Shown here one piece after another: positions 26,445 through 35,622 of a stretch of DNA of 64,000 bases; the first letter of the stretch is position 1, and each line of letters starts with the position of its first letter. A model generated the notes under the pieces. That model made no database searches, was not told the DNA's origin, and worked only from the letters and a program-made list of their open reading frames with translations. Made by a program: the position numbers and the translations under genes. Source of the stretch: Hyphococcus sp. (GTDB taxonomy: Bacteria > Pseudomonadota > Alphaproteobacteria > Caulobacterales > Parvularculaceae); NCBI GenBank assembly GCA_021776245.1, contig JAJFGF010000054.1:186001-250000 (forward strand). Reading direction: 5' to 3'.

Positions 26445-27121
26445 GCGGCGCCCCCCGATCCGGCTGCACGCGAAAGCTTTCCGTCGGAAATGCGTAACAC
26501 CGGTTTGCCAAGCGATTGCACCATATGCAGATCATGAGTGGCGACGATTACTGCGGCGCCCAATTTGTTCAGCTCTATGAACAATTTCATAATCCGTTCG
26601 CTCATCGCCGGATCGACATTGCCGGTCGGCTCATCGGCGAGGATCAGGTCCGGTTTCGAAACAAGCGCCCGCGCCAGCGCGACGCGTTGTTTTTCTCCGC
26701 CCGAAAGCGTCGCTGGTTTGGCGTCCATTCGGTTGCCCAGGTCAACCCAATTTAAGAGTTCGCTTACGTCTTCACGATATTGATTTTGGTTAATGCCCGC
26801 GACCTTCATTGGAAGCGCGACGTTTTCGAAAGCCGTGAGATGATCGAGCAGTCTGAACTCCTGAAAGACGACGCCAATGCGCCGGCGCAGGGCCGGGAGC
26901 GCTTCGCGCGGCGCTTGCATGGCGTCTTCGCCAAACAGGGAAAACTCACCCCGCGTCGGTCGATGGGCGAGGTAGATCATTTTCAACAGCGAGGTTTTGC
27001 CAGCGCCCGACGGACCCGTCAGGAATCGAAATTCACCCTCGCCGAGCGTCATATTGAGATCGCTCAGGGTTTCCGCGCCTTCGCCATAGGACAGGCCGGC
27101 ATTTTTGAACTCTACGATCAC
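26441..27121 (-). CDS. ftsE: Cell-division ATP-binding protein FtsE
   Basis: 226 residues, the typical FtsE size. Walker [13 protein letters not shown], the Q-loop region [20 protein letters not shown], the signature [15 protein letters not shown], Walker [14 protein letters not shown] and the switch His in VATHDLHMV are all present. It is the cytoplasmic ATPase of FtsEX and starts the minus-strand run. The 83-base gap to the divergent zinc-ribbon gene probably contains both promoters. Confidence 0.95.
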   Translation of the reverse strand: MIVEFKNAGLSYGEGAETLSDLNMTLGEGEFRFLTGPSGAGKTSLLKMIYLAHRPTRGEFSLFGEDAMQAPREALPALRRRIGVVFQEFRLLDHLTAFENVALPMKVAGINQNQYREDVSELLNWVDLGNRMDAKPATLSGGEKQRVALARALVSKPDLILADEPTGNVDPAMSERIMKLFIELNKLGAAVIVATHDLHMVQSLGKPVLRISDGKLSRAAGSGGAA

Positions 27122-27204
27122 GCCATCTTTCCCTTCGAGCCGTTCGCCGCCCAGCGCCGCGCAGAAGCCCGGCAGTCAGAACAAGAAAGTGATTCTGCCC
27201 GCAC

Positions 27205-28656
27205 ATGATAATTACCTGTCCTGAATGCGCCACGCGATATGACGTCGATGACGAGCGTTTTTCATCGACCGGCCGGTCTGTGCGCTGCACCGCCTGCGGC
27301 GAAGCCTGGTTTGTTCCAGCGCCAGAGCCCATCGATGTTGACCCTATTGAGGAGCTGACGCCCGCCAAACGCGCGCCCCAGCGCCCCGACCGGGGCAAGC
27401 CTAAAAGAGGCGGGCCTCCTACTGAAGGCCATTTTGAGGCGCCGCCGGGTCGCAATGAGCGAACGAGACAGGTCCATGAAGATCGGCGCGAGGACGGCGG
27501 CAATTCTTTCGCAGATGACAATTTCGATGATGATGAAGAGGATTCGCTGTTTGATTCGCCGCCGATGGGGAAAACCGGTTCGGTAAAAGGCGTGGACGCT
27601 GACGACGGAAATGTTGAAGCAGAGGAAGATCGCGGCGGTTTTCACGGATTTGGATTTGCCGCGCGCCGCTTCGGCCGCAGCAGGGGCCGCGATGACGATG
27701 TTGAGAGAGGCGGCAGCGGCAGTCGCGACGATCTTGATGACCGGGCGCCGCCCTTCATCAAGCACCAAAGCCGAAAAGAGCGCGAAAATCGAGAGCGACA
27801 TGATCACCACGACGACCGGGAAATGCGGAACGCGCCGGAAGACGTCGTTGATGCAGATTGGGAAGATGTTGATGACAGCGCCGCGACATCGCAGCCTGAG
27901 GCCGATCGCGCCCCGGCGCCGGAGGCTGCGGTTGACGGTGGAGGCAAGACCAGCGGCGACCGCCGGCGTGGATTCGGCCGCCGCGCGGCCGATCATCTGA
28001 AATCAGAATCAACCGAGACCGCAAATCGCCGCGAGGGTGGTTCCGAGATCGCCCGACTCGCCGATGTGAGCCCATTTGATCCAGAAGAATTTGACGATGA
28101 ATTCTTTACCGCGCTGCAGGTGACCCCGAAGGCGCTTGCCCGCGCTCTGAAAAAGACCCGCCGCCGCGCCGAAAGCCGCCGCAAAAACCGTTTGACGCCG
28201 TTTCGCGCTTTCGGCTGGACGATTTGGCTCGCCGCTGTTGCCGGCGCCGCCTATGGCGTCGTCGCTTATCGCGATGAAATCGTGAAAATGGCCCCGAAAA
28301 CAGCTGACGCCTATGCCATCATAGGCATTGAGGCGAACCCCTTTGGGCTGACTATTGAAAATGTTGAACATCGTCTGGCCATGTCGACAGCCGGTCCGAC
28401 AATCGAGATCAGCGGCAAATTGAAGAATATGGGCGACGCGTCTGTCGCTGCGCCCTTGTTACAGGCTGAAGCGCTCGGCCCGCGCGGCAAGCTTTTGTCC
28501 CGATGGACGTTTTCCCCAGAAGAAACTGAGGTATTGGAAGGCGCGACGATTGATTTTATAACCCGCGCCCCAGCGCCCGACGGCGTTGCCGAGGTGGCGC
28601 TTTCCTTTGCGCCGACAAAAAGCCCGGTCAGCGAATTCCTGTCGGGCCGCGAATAA
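27205..28656 (+). CDS. MJ0042-type zinc-ribbon, single-pass membrane protein (DUF3426-like)
   Basis: 483 residues. The N-terminus has a CPEC...CTAC zinc ribbon (TCPECATRYDVDDERF, then RCTACGEAWF), the zinc-ribbon/MJ0042 motif. About 290 residues of highly charged, Asp/Arg-rich, probably disordered sequence follow. A membrane helix lies at about 336-354 (GWTIWLAAVAGAAYGVVAY), and a DUF3426-like C-terminal domain of about 115 residues lies outside the membrane. Such proteins are conserved next to ftsEX and hpt in alphaproteobacteria; their role is unknown. The disordered linker is unusually long. Confidence 0.82.
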   Translation: MIITCPECATRYDVDDERFSSTGRSVRCTACGEAWFVPAPEPIDVDPIEELTPAKRAPQRPDRGKPKRGGPPTEGHFEAPPGRNERTRQVHEDRREDGGNSFADDNFDDDEEDSLFDSPPMGKTGSVKGVDADDGNVEAEEDRGGFHGFGFAARRFGRSRGRDDDVERGGSGSRDDLDDRAPPFIKHQSRKERENRERHDHHDDREMRNAPEDVVDADWEDVDDSAATSQPEADRAPAPEAAVDGGGKTSGDRRRGFGRRAADHLKSESTETANRREGGSEIARLADVSPFDPEEFDDEFFTALQVTPKALARALKKTRRRAESRRKNRLTPFRAFGWTIWLAAVAGAAYGVVAYRDEIVKMAPKTADAYAIIGIEANPFGLTIENVEHRLAMSTAGPTIEISGKLKNMGDASVAAPLLQAEALGPRGKLLSRWTFSPEETEVLEGATIDFITRAPAPDGVAEVALSFAPTKSPVSEFLSGRE

Positions 28657-28698
28657 GCCGCCCGTTATGATGCGGGCCCTAGCCGGAGCCCGCCCGCC

Positions 28699-29211
28699 AT
28701 GCGCACCTTATTTGACGAAGCCGCCATCGCAAATCGTATCGACGAGATGGCGCGCCAAATGGCCGATGATCTGCCCAAGGACTTTTTGTTGGCGCCTGTC
28801 TTAACCGGCGCCTTTATTTTTGCCGCGGACCTCGTCAGGGCGCTGCATAAATATGGCGCTGACCCTTATGTAGATTTCGTGCAGCTCTCTTCTTATGCCG
28901 GCACGCGCGCTTCCTCCGGCGTTGTCACGCTTTTGAAAGATTTCTCCGTCGATATTGAAGGCAAAACCGTGCTGCTGGTTGACGATGTGCTTGACACCGG
29001 CCGCTCGCTGCATTTCGGCAAAGGCATGGTCGAGGATCGCGGCGCTGCGGCGGCTAAGACTTGTGTGCTGGTAAAAAAACTCACCGGTCATGCGGATGAT
29101 TTGATCTGTGATTATATCGGGTTTGAGGCGGGCGCTGACGATTTCCTGATCGGCTACGGCATGGACGATGGCGGTCGCCGCCGCGGATTGCCGCTTATTG
29201 GCGCCGCGTGA
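28699..29211 (+). CDS. hpt: Hypoxanthine phosphoribosyltransferase
   Basis: 170 residues. The PRPP-binding loop is VLLVDDVLDTGRSLHF and the flexible-loop region is VQLSSYAG; LVKKLTGHADDLICDYIGFEA precedes the C-terminus. It converts hypoxanthine (and usually guanine) plus PRPP to the nucleotide, a purine salvage step. It lies 42 bases after the zinc-ribbon gene and is probably co-transcribed with it. Confidence 0.93.
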   Translation: MRTLFDEAAIANRIDEMARQMADDLPKDFLLAPVLTGAFIFAADLVRALHKYGADPYVDFVQLSSYAGTRASSGVVTLLKDFSVDIEGKTVLLVDDVLDTGRSLHFGKGMVEDRGAAAAKTCVLVKKLTGHADDLICDYIGFEAGADDFLIGYGMDDGGRRRGLPLIGAA

Positions 29212-29383
29212 TCAAAGCGTTTTAACGCCTGGAACGACAGCGTCCTCCCGTGAGACGGCAGTATCCTTTACATCATGGATATGTCGCCATTATCCTGTTG
29301 TAACGCACGCTGACTTACCCCCTCCGATTCGGACAGCATCCTTTGTCCGCATTTTCACATTCGATTCTGGAGAAAAAGCGACC

Positions 29384-30637
29384 ATGAGCGAATCTCAGGC
29401 CCTGATCACGAATGATGCGGTTGTTTTCGGGATATTGATGCTGATTTTGGCGGGCATCTTCCAGACATCTGCAAGCGCCAATCCAAAGCTGAAGAGATTT
29501 TACAGTATCGTGCCGATGCTGTTGCTGTGCTATTTTATACCGTCGCTCTTGACCACTTTTAACATTGTAGACGGCGAACATTCGCAGCTCTATTTCGTTG
29601 CGTCGCGCTATCTGTTGCCCGCCTGTCTGGTGCTGCTCACGCTCAGCGTCGATCTGCGTGAGATTATACGTCTCGGCTGGAAACCTGTTGCGATGTTTCT
29701 GGCGGGCACGATTGGCGTCATCATCGGCGGGCCGCTCGCCATTCTCATCACGTCAACATTTGCGCCCGAGCTTGTCGGCGGCGCCGGGCCGGATGCGGTG
29801 TGGCGCGGCATGACGACGATTGCCGGCAGCTGGATAGGCGGCGGCGCCAACCAGGCGGCGATGTACGAAATATTCGGTCCCTCTGACCAATTATATTCTG
29901 TGATGATTACGATCGACGTCATTGTCGCTGAGGTTTGGATGGCATTTTTGCTGATTGGTATTGGTAAGCAGGCAGCGATCAATAAGTTTTTCAGGGCGGA
30001 TTCGTCGGCCGTTGATCGCCTGCGTGACAAAATGGAACATTACAGCCTTTCGATAACGCGCGTGCCGTCGACAGCGGACTTGATGATTATTTTGGGCATT
30101 GGTTTTGGCGCGACTGCGCTTGCGCACGGGCTTGCTGACATTATCGCGCCGTTTATTCAGGAAAATGCGCCGGGCCTTAACCGATTTAGTCTGACCTCCG
30201 GTTTTTTCTGGCTGATTGTCATCGCGACCGCCATTGGCGTCGGTCTGTCCTTCACAAGGCTCAGGGAATATGAGGGTGCTGGCGCTTCTAAAATCGGCTC
30301 CATATTTATCTTTGTGCTGGTGGCGACGATCGGTCTGAAAATGGATATCCTGGCCATTGGCCAATATCCCGGGCTCTTCATGGTCGGCGCGATCTGGATG
30401 ATCATTCACATCGCGATCCTGCTTGTGGTTGGGTACATTATACGGGCGCCCTATTTCTTTCTCGCCATCGGCAGCAAAGCCAATATTGGCGGCGCCGCGT
30501 CAGCGCCGGTGCTGGCGGCGGCGTTCCATCCAGCCCTTGCGCCGGTTGGCGTCTTGCTCGCGGTCCTGGGCTACATACTCGGCACCTATGGCGCATGGCT
30601 TAGCGGTATTTTGATGCAGATGGTCGCAGCTGGCTGA
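29384..30637 (+). CDS. DUF819 family membrane carrier
   Basis: 417 residues from the ATG at 29384 (TGGAGA upstream); the longer frame from 29168 overlaps hpt and has no membrane content. About eleven helices. RGMTTIAGSWIGGGANQAAM and FLAIGSKANIGGAASAPVLAAAFHP are the two inverted-repeat glycine-rich motifs of DUF819, a family in the sodium/anion symporter superfamily. The likely role is uptake or efflux of a small anion; the substrate is unknown. Confidence 0.88.
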   Translation: MSESQALITNDAVVFGILMLILAGIFQTSASANPKLKRFYSIVPMLLLCYFIPSLLTTFNIVDGEHSQLYFVASRYLLPACLVLLTLSVDLREIIRLGWKPVAMFLAGTIGVIIGGPLAILITSTFAPELVGGAGPDAVWRGMTTIAGSWIGGGANQAAMYEIFGPSDQLYSVMITIDVIVAEVWMAFLLIGIGKQAAINKFFRADSSAVDRLRDKMEHYSLSITRVPSTADLMIILGIGFGATALAHGLADIIAPFIQENAPGLNRFSLTSGFFWLIVIATAIGVGLSFTRLREYEGAGASKIGSIFIFVLVATIGLKMDILAIGQYPGLFMVGAIWMIIHIAILLVVGYIIRAPYFFLAIGSKANIGGAASAPVLAAAFHPALAPVGVLLAVLGYILGTYGAWLSGILMQMVAAG

Positions 30638-30665
30638 CAATCTCGCAGGTAAGCGGCGTCGACGC

Positions 30666-31139
30666 CTAATTATCGCCAAATTCGCGCGTGAGATAGGCGA
30701 GGATCGCCGCGCGATCATCACCCGCGAGCGCCGCCATACCCTGTTTTTCGGTCATCCAGTTGAGGAGATAATTCCAACCGTCTTCGGATTGGCGTTGCTG
30801 CATGACAATCGCAAGGGAATGACAGACGCCGCAATAAGCGGCGACAAGATCAACATCGTCGCTGCGCGGTAAGCCCCAATAATCATCAGTCGGATCAAAA
30901 CTGATATCCACGACAGCCGCGCCGGCGGTTAAGGGCGTGAGGGCGGCGTAGGGTGGGCCATAAGCGATTTTACCCGTCCAGCCGTCAGCCATCGCCGCAA
31001 TGCGTTCGGCGGGCTTTGCCGCGCTGGCGCGCTCTTCGGTCGATGACGATGAGTCAAACAACCTCGTTAGTCCCAGCACCGCAGCAAACATAGCAACAAG
31101 CGTCAGTGCACGGCGCAAAAAGTCGGCGTTTCCGGTCAC
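30666..31139 (-). CDS. Sulfite dehydrogenase cytochrome c subunit (SorB-like)
   Basis: 157 residues from the GTG at 31139, which overlaps the stop of the catalytic subunit gene (GTGA). An N-terminal helix (FLRRALTLVAMFAAVLGL) anchors or exports it. A single heme site CGVCHS lies at about 103-108 and a likely axial Met in NWMTEKQGM. SorB takes electrons from the molybdenum subunit to soluble cytochrome c. The CxxCH context (AYCGVCHS..IVMQQRQSEDGW) is typical of SorB-like proteins. It is at the end of the two-gene unit, convergent with the DUF819 gene. Confidence 0.82.
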   Translation of the reverse strand: MTGNADFLRRALTLVAMFAAVLGLTRLFDSSSSTEERASAAKPAERIAAMADGWTGKIAYGPPYAALTPLTAGAAVVDISFDPTDDYWGLPRSDDVDLVAAYCGVCHSLAIVMQQRQSEDGWNYLLNWMTEKQGMAALAGDDRAAILAYLTREFGDN

Positions 31140-32380
31140 AAGGCAAACACCGCTATCCGGTGCTGCATATTGTTGAGATAGCCGCGCGGATTCCAGCCGG
31201 GCGTCGTGGCCGGTTGCATACGGCCCTGTATGTCGCGGGCGCGCGCCCAAATTTCATAATAACCGGCCTCAGGCAGGCGGATTTCTGCGCGCCAGCGCTG
31301 CCACGCATATTTATTAGCCGGCGCGGAAAGATCTGCCGCGGACCAGCTCGCGCCAAAATCAATCGAGACATCAAGGGCGACGACATCAAGATCGCCCGCC
31401 CAGGCGTGACCGCGCACTTCGAACGCATCGCCGGCATTGACGCGGACGCCGGTCTGCGGCGCCGTGATCAGCGATTTCACCGGCAAGGATTCGATGATTT
31501 GCATATCTTCATCGGCGACACTTGCGCCTGGGCGCACGGGAAAGGCGGGCACGCGATAGGATTGCCCGGTCATTTTCGCGCCGTCATGGACGCGGTCGCG
31601 TAATTCAATGCGGGTAAGCCATTTTTGCGAACACGAGCCCGGCCAGCCTGGCGCCACAAGACGCAGGGGGTGCCCGTTAAGCGACGGCATATCGTCGCTA
31701 TTGACGGCAAAAGCGATAAGCGTGTGCGGCTCAATCGCTTTTGCGACAGGAACGCCTCGAGAAATTGGCTGTTTTTCAGGATCTCCGGAAAGATGCGTGT
31801 CGGCGCCATAATGTGCCGTATAAAGAGCGCTTTCCTTCAGGCCCGCGCGTTCCAGAACATCACGCAAGCGCACGCCGGTCCATGCGGCGCAACTGATTGC
31901 GCCGAATGACCACTGGTTTCCGCGTGCGGCGGGCTTCATAAAACGGCGCCCATTGCCGGCGCATTCAATTTGCAGCTGCAGCGTTGCAGTTTCAAATTGT
32001 GATTTTAGTTCGGCGATGGAAAGATCAAGCGGCGTTTTAACCTCGCCGTCGACCACAAGTCTCCAGGTGTCGACATTCGTTGACGCCGGCGGCAGGCCGT
32101 TATTGCGAACAAACATGCGCGCTGCAGGCGTTACCGCGTCGTCAAGCAGATGCGGCGGCGCTTCCATATTCACCGGCCGATCATTGAGAACCGTCAGGCC
32201 GGGCTTTTGAACGCTGAGTCCCCCTGTCCCCTGGGCCAGTGCGACAGGGATAAGCCCCTCAGCCATTCGCCCCACAAAAGGGATCGGTGCGCCGAGTGCG
32301 GCGGCAAATCCGGCGCCGGTGAGCGATTTCAGCAGAATGCGTCGGGATGGCTTGTTCGTTTCGGAAGAATGCCGGGTCAT
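31136..32380 (-). CDS. Sulfite dehydrogenase molybdopterin subunit (SorA-like)
   Basis: 414 residues with a Tat signal (SRRILLKSLTGAG...). The oxidoreductase molybdopterin-binding domain contains the Moco-ligand Cys in LQIECAGNGRRF (about residue 140) and the surrounding YTAHYGADTHL, PLRLVAPGWPGSCSQKWL. The C-terminal Mo-co dimerisation domain (about 290-410) includes VALDVSIDFGASW. It oxidises sulfite to sulfate in the periplasm and passes electrons to the coupled cytochrome. Cells oxidising organosulfur compounds often carry it. It could also be another member of the sulfite oxidase family. Confidence 0.88.
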   Translation of the reverse strand: MTRHSSETNKPSRRILLKSLTGAGFAAALGAPIPFVGRMAEGLIPVALAQGTGGLSVQKPGLTVLNDRPVNMEAPPHLLDDAVTPAARMFVRNNGLPPASTNVDTWRLVVDGEVKTPLDLSIAELKSQFETATLQLQIECAGNGRRFMKPAARGNQWSFGAISCAAWTGVRLRDVLERAGLKESALYTAHYGADTHLSGDPEKQPISRGVPVAKAIEPHTLIAFAVNSDDMPSLNGHPLRLVAPGWPGSCSQKWLTRIELRDRVHDGAKMTGQSYRVPAFPVRPGASVADEDMQIIESLPVKSLITAPQTGVRVNAGDAFEVRGHAWAGDLDVVALDVSIDFGASWSAADLSAPANKYAWQRWRAEIRLPEAGYYEIWARARDIQGRMQPATTPGWNPRGYLNNMQHRIAVFAL

Positions 32381-32530
32381 GCATCGCCTCGCGTGCGGTG
32401 ATCGATTTGCACTCCTATACGCGTTTTACACGATATCTGAAAACGCTCATTGCGAATTGGGCTTGGCGGTTTGCGCAGGATTTCCGACCACCATTGTGAT
32501 GTTGCGCATCAACCTTTTTCTATCCAAATC

Positions 32531-34966
32531 TCAGAACCGCTCGAGCAGGCGTTCGAGGTAATCAATTTCCTCTTCGCTGCGACCCTGTTCGCCGAGCCGT
32601 CGCCGTAGTTCTTCGATCACCGCGCGGGTGCGCCCGGCATCGGATTCGCCGGGCACTTCTACGCCTTCGGCGGATGCGCGGCCGTCGGGACGGCCGAGCG
32701 GGTCGGTGCGTCCGCCGCGGCCGTCTTGATTGCGGCCGCGTTGCGCCTGGCGCATCTGTTCGCGGGCGAGATCTTCAGCGCCGTCGCGCAAGTTTTCAAT
32801 GGCGCGTTCCATGGCGCTGGTGGCGGCGCCAAAATCATCGGCGCGAAGGGCCTGTTCGGCTTCCCGCATATCACTGCGCGCTTGTCCAAGCTTGCGGGCT
32901 GCTTCGCCTTCCGGATCGGCGCCGCTTCCACCCTCGAGTTCATCAATCAGCGCGTCAAGATCGCCGCCAAGGCCGCGTTCTTCTCCGGCAAGGCCATTGC
33001 CGGTAGCCCCAGGCGTCCGGCCCTGTTCAAAGGATTGATCTGCGAGTTCGCGCTGACGGCCGATCATCTCACCCGCTTTGCCGGCGGCTCCGCTGTCTCC
33101 TTCGCCGCCGGCGCCCTCGCCATTGCCGCTTCCCTGGCCGCCCTGTGACAGACGTAAATTGTTGAGCATGTTTTCGAGATCCGAAAGCATCTGGCGGGCG
33201 GCGTTAGCGGCGCCCGATTGTGCGAGATCGCGAATAGCGTCGAGCATCTCATCGAGATCCGATTGTTCGAGTTGCTGCGCGTTTTGCGACTGCCCTTGCT
33301 CCATACGCTGACCGGATTGCGCGAGCGCGGTCAAATAATCATTCATCGCCTGACGCAATTCTTCGACAAGGCGCGCGATTTCATCGTCGCTGGCGCCGGA
33401 TTCGAGCGCTTTGCGCAAAGCTTCTTCCGCCGCCTCCAGGCGTTGACGCGCAAGCTCAAGCGCTTCGTCCTCGAGTTGCAGCGCAAGCGGCCAGAATTTC
33501 TCAACGGCGTCGTCATAAGTGTCGCCATTTTGCCGCATAACCCGCCAGAATGCGGTCCGCAAAAGAAGATAGTCGGTCATATCGTCAAAGAAAAATTCGG
33601 GCGCGAGCGTGAGCGCGTCAAATGATCGCCCGGCGCGGCGCCAGTCGTCAGCGGCGATCGCAAGGGTCTGGCGTTGTTCAAGGACTGCGCGGGCGAGGGG
33701 ATTAAAAAATGACCGCGCCGGCAAGGTCACGGCAATTTCTTCAGTTTCGCCGGATTGCCCGGCGCCGTCGGCGACGATAACACGCGCCAGAACGTCAAGT
33801 CCGGCCCAGGGGTCTGCCTGGAGATCAAGCGTCGCGGCGCGTTCGCCGCCGGCGCCCGCGATCTCATCGAGTCCAATGATGCGCGCTTCTGCGAGGGCGC
33901 CGTCATTGAGCGCTGGCGCATCGAGCGGACGCTCCTGAGCGGGATCGAGACGCATGACGAATTGCGCAGCAGTGATCCCGTAATCGTCGTCAACAGCGAC
34001 CGTAAAGACGAGGCGCGCATCGTCAGTTTCATCTGGCCCTTCAATGAAACTGACAGCCGGCGCTGTGTCGGAGAGCACGCCAATCGGCCAATGCGCTTCT
34101 TTGCCTTTAAGCCGCAGGCGCAAATGTCCGCTATCAGAGAGGGTAATTTCTGCGCGGGCGGCACCGGCCTTGCGATTGAATTCAGCCTTGGTTTCTTCGC
34201 CGCCAGTTGTCGTAAAGCCGAGATGCGGCCGTCCGCGGCCATTGACCTGTGCGACGAGTACCGAACCTTGCGGCGCATTGATTTGCTCGTTGACGCCATC
34301 GGTCTCGCCGCCGGCGCGCAACAGATAAATCGGCGCTTTGCGGGTATAGGCGGGCGGTTCGATCCAAAGATCGGCGACAATCACGCCGCCAAGCGCGCCA
34401 GCGCCGGGGTTGAGGCCGAGTGCAAGGCGGCTGCGCCAATCACCGCCGGCGGCCACAAGCGCAACCGCAAGAAGGCCGACCGCCGTGAATCGCAATGCGT
34501 AAGGATCGCGATCATCAGCGGTGGGTCTGGCGCCCTTAAATTTAGCCTGGCGCGCCCGTTCGGCGCTGACAGCGAGATGGGCGCGCCATAAGGGCGAAGC
34601 GGCTTGGGCTTTTTCAAAAGGCGCGTCGTCGAGAGCTTGCAGTGGCGCATGTGTGACATGCCCGTCCTCTTCAAGGCGGGCTTGCGCCTGGCGTCGCGTC
34701 GGAAACCGCACCGGCCCAAGGTCACGCCACAAGACGGTGGCCAGTGCGGCGCCTGAAAGCGCAAGCGCCGCCCAGTGAAGCCAGGCGGGTGAAAACCGCC
34801 ACAGGCCGAAAAGGCTGATCACGATCAGGGTAAAGGGAATAGCCAGCGCGGGAAGCACGGCCGGCCAGAATTGTTCCCAGAACAGGACAAGACGGGCCGC
34901 CAATATAGACGCACCGCCGGGAATACGCTTTGCCGCCTGGCGCTTTTGTGTCAACTCAGTCGTCAT
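32531..34966 (-). CDS. DUF4175/TIGR02302 membrane protein
   Basis: 811 residues. Two or three N-terminal helices (about 20-80 and 155-180) precede a long extracytoplasmic region with an immunoglobulin-like beta segment (LWIEPPAYTRKAPIYL). The second half is a Gln/Glu/Arg-rich helical stretch (SQNAQQLEQSDLDEMLDAIR) and ends in Gly-rich low complexity. This is the alphaproteobacterial DUF4175 (TIGR02302) architecture. The function is unknown, but an envelope location is clear. It is monocistronic. Confidence 0.88.
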   Translation of the reverse strand: MTTELTQKRQAAKRIPGGASILAARLVLFWEQFWPAVLPALAIPFTLIVISLFGLWRFSPAWLHWAALALSGAALATVLWRDLGPVRFPTRRQAQARLEEDGHVTHAPLQALDDAPFEKAQAASPLWRAHLAVSAERARQAKFKGARPTADDRDPYALRFTAVGLLAVALVAAGGDWRSRLALGLNPGAGALGGVIVADLWIEPPAYTRKAPIYLLRAGGETDGVNEQINAPQGSVLVAQVNGRGRPHLGFTTTGGEETKAEFNRKAGAARAEITLSDSGHLRLRLKGKEAHWPIGVLSDTAPAVSFIEGPDETDDARLVFTVAVDDDYGITAAQFVMRLDPAQERPLDAPALNDGALAEARIIGLDEIAGAGGERAATLDLQADPWAGLDVLARVIVADGAGQSGETEEIAVTLPARSFFNPLARAVLEQRQTLAIAADDWRRAGRSFDALTLAPEFFFDDMTDYLLLRTAFWRVMRQNGDTYDDAVEKFWPLALQLEDEALELARQRLEAAEEALRKALESGASDDEIARLVEELRQAMNDYLTALAQSGQRMEQGQSQNAQQLEQSDLDEMLDAIRDLAQSGAANAARQMLSDLENMLNNLRLSQGGQGSGNGEGAGGEGDSGAAGKAGEMIGRQRELADQSFEQGRTPGATGNGLAGEERGLGGDLDALIDELEGGSGADPEGEAARKLGQARSDMREAEQALRADDFGAATSAMERAIENLRDGAEDLAREQMRQAQRGRNQDGRGGRTDPLGRPDGRASAEGVEVPGESDAGRTRAVIEELRRRLGEQGRSEEEIDYLERLLERF

Positions 34967-35088
34967 ACTTCTTGCACCATACCGCGCTGGAAGGTGTCCG
35001 TCGACTTCGCCCGCCGCCGCTTTATCTTATGGGGCGTTCACATTGGCGCGCTGCGGGGTCATTTGGGTTAACAACTGGGAGAATCAGT

Positions 35089-35463
35089 TTGGTTTGGTCG
35101 CTCGCTTCGGCAAAACGCCGCCGCAAACTTTCCGAAGATGCTGAGGAGGCGCGCGCCTCCGCATTTTACCGGCGCGCCGCGTTGATTGCGGTTATCATCT
35201 ACAATCTGGTCGGCGTGACCGATATCGCCTCGACGATCATCGCGATTTCATCCGGCGCAGGCGTTGAGGGCAATCCATTCCTGCGCGCCTTGATGGACCA
35301 TGCGGGTGAAGGCTGGGTGATCGCCAAACTGGCGTTGCAGGGCGTCATCAGTTTTATGGTATTGTGGTTTCCGCACAGGATCGTTCTGGGCTTTTTCACG
35401 ATTGCAACTCTTGGCAACATATGGATTGTCTACAATAATTTCCTGATTTCCGGCGTGTTCTAA
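35089..35463 (+). CDS. DUF5658-type small membrane protein
   Basis: 124 residues from a TTG at 35089, which has GGGAG seven bases upstream; earlier in-frame codons give no plausible N-terminus. Three helices: FYRRAALIAVIIYNLVGVTDIASTIIAI, WVIAKLALQGVISFMVLWF, and FFTIATLGNIWIVYNNFLI. The DIAST and EGNPFLRALM motif resembles DUF5658, a small membrane family of unknown role. The N-terminus is basic and cytoplasmic. Confidence 0.7.
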   Translation: MVWSLASAKRRRKLSEDAEEARASAFYRRAALIAVIIYNLVGVTDIASTIIAISSGAGVEGNPFLRALMDHAGEGWVIAKLALQGVISFMVLWFPHRIVLGFFTIATLGNIWIVYNNFLISGVF

Positions 35464-35514
35464 AGAAAAATGCGAATTACCTGAATCGGCATTTTGCTTT
35501 AGGGTTTTGTTTTC

Positions 35515-35560
35515 GCATGATGTTTTCGAAAAACCGGGGTCCACATTTTTACATCATGCT
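35515..35560. repeat. Dispersed inverted repeat with AAAAACCGG core
   Basis: GCATGATG at 35515-35522 pairs with CATCATGC at 35552-35559. The loop holds CGAAAAACCGGGGTCCACAT, and the same core (GAAAAACCGG, then CCACTTTTT) recurs at about 42829-42850. Such elements are scattered in alphaproteobacterial intergenic regions. It lies between convergent genes (DUF5658 and lysA). Confidence 0.55.
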
Positions 35561-35622
35561 CTGGGTTTATTTTTGCGCATCGCGGTTTGCCAAAAGCCGC
35601 GCACACTTTTCGGTGCGATGAT

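Noticed and set aside
29168-29383. Long N-terminal extension of the DUF819 protein
   Set aside because: It overlaps hpt and is not hydrophobic; the ATG at 29384 has a ribosome site.
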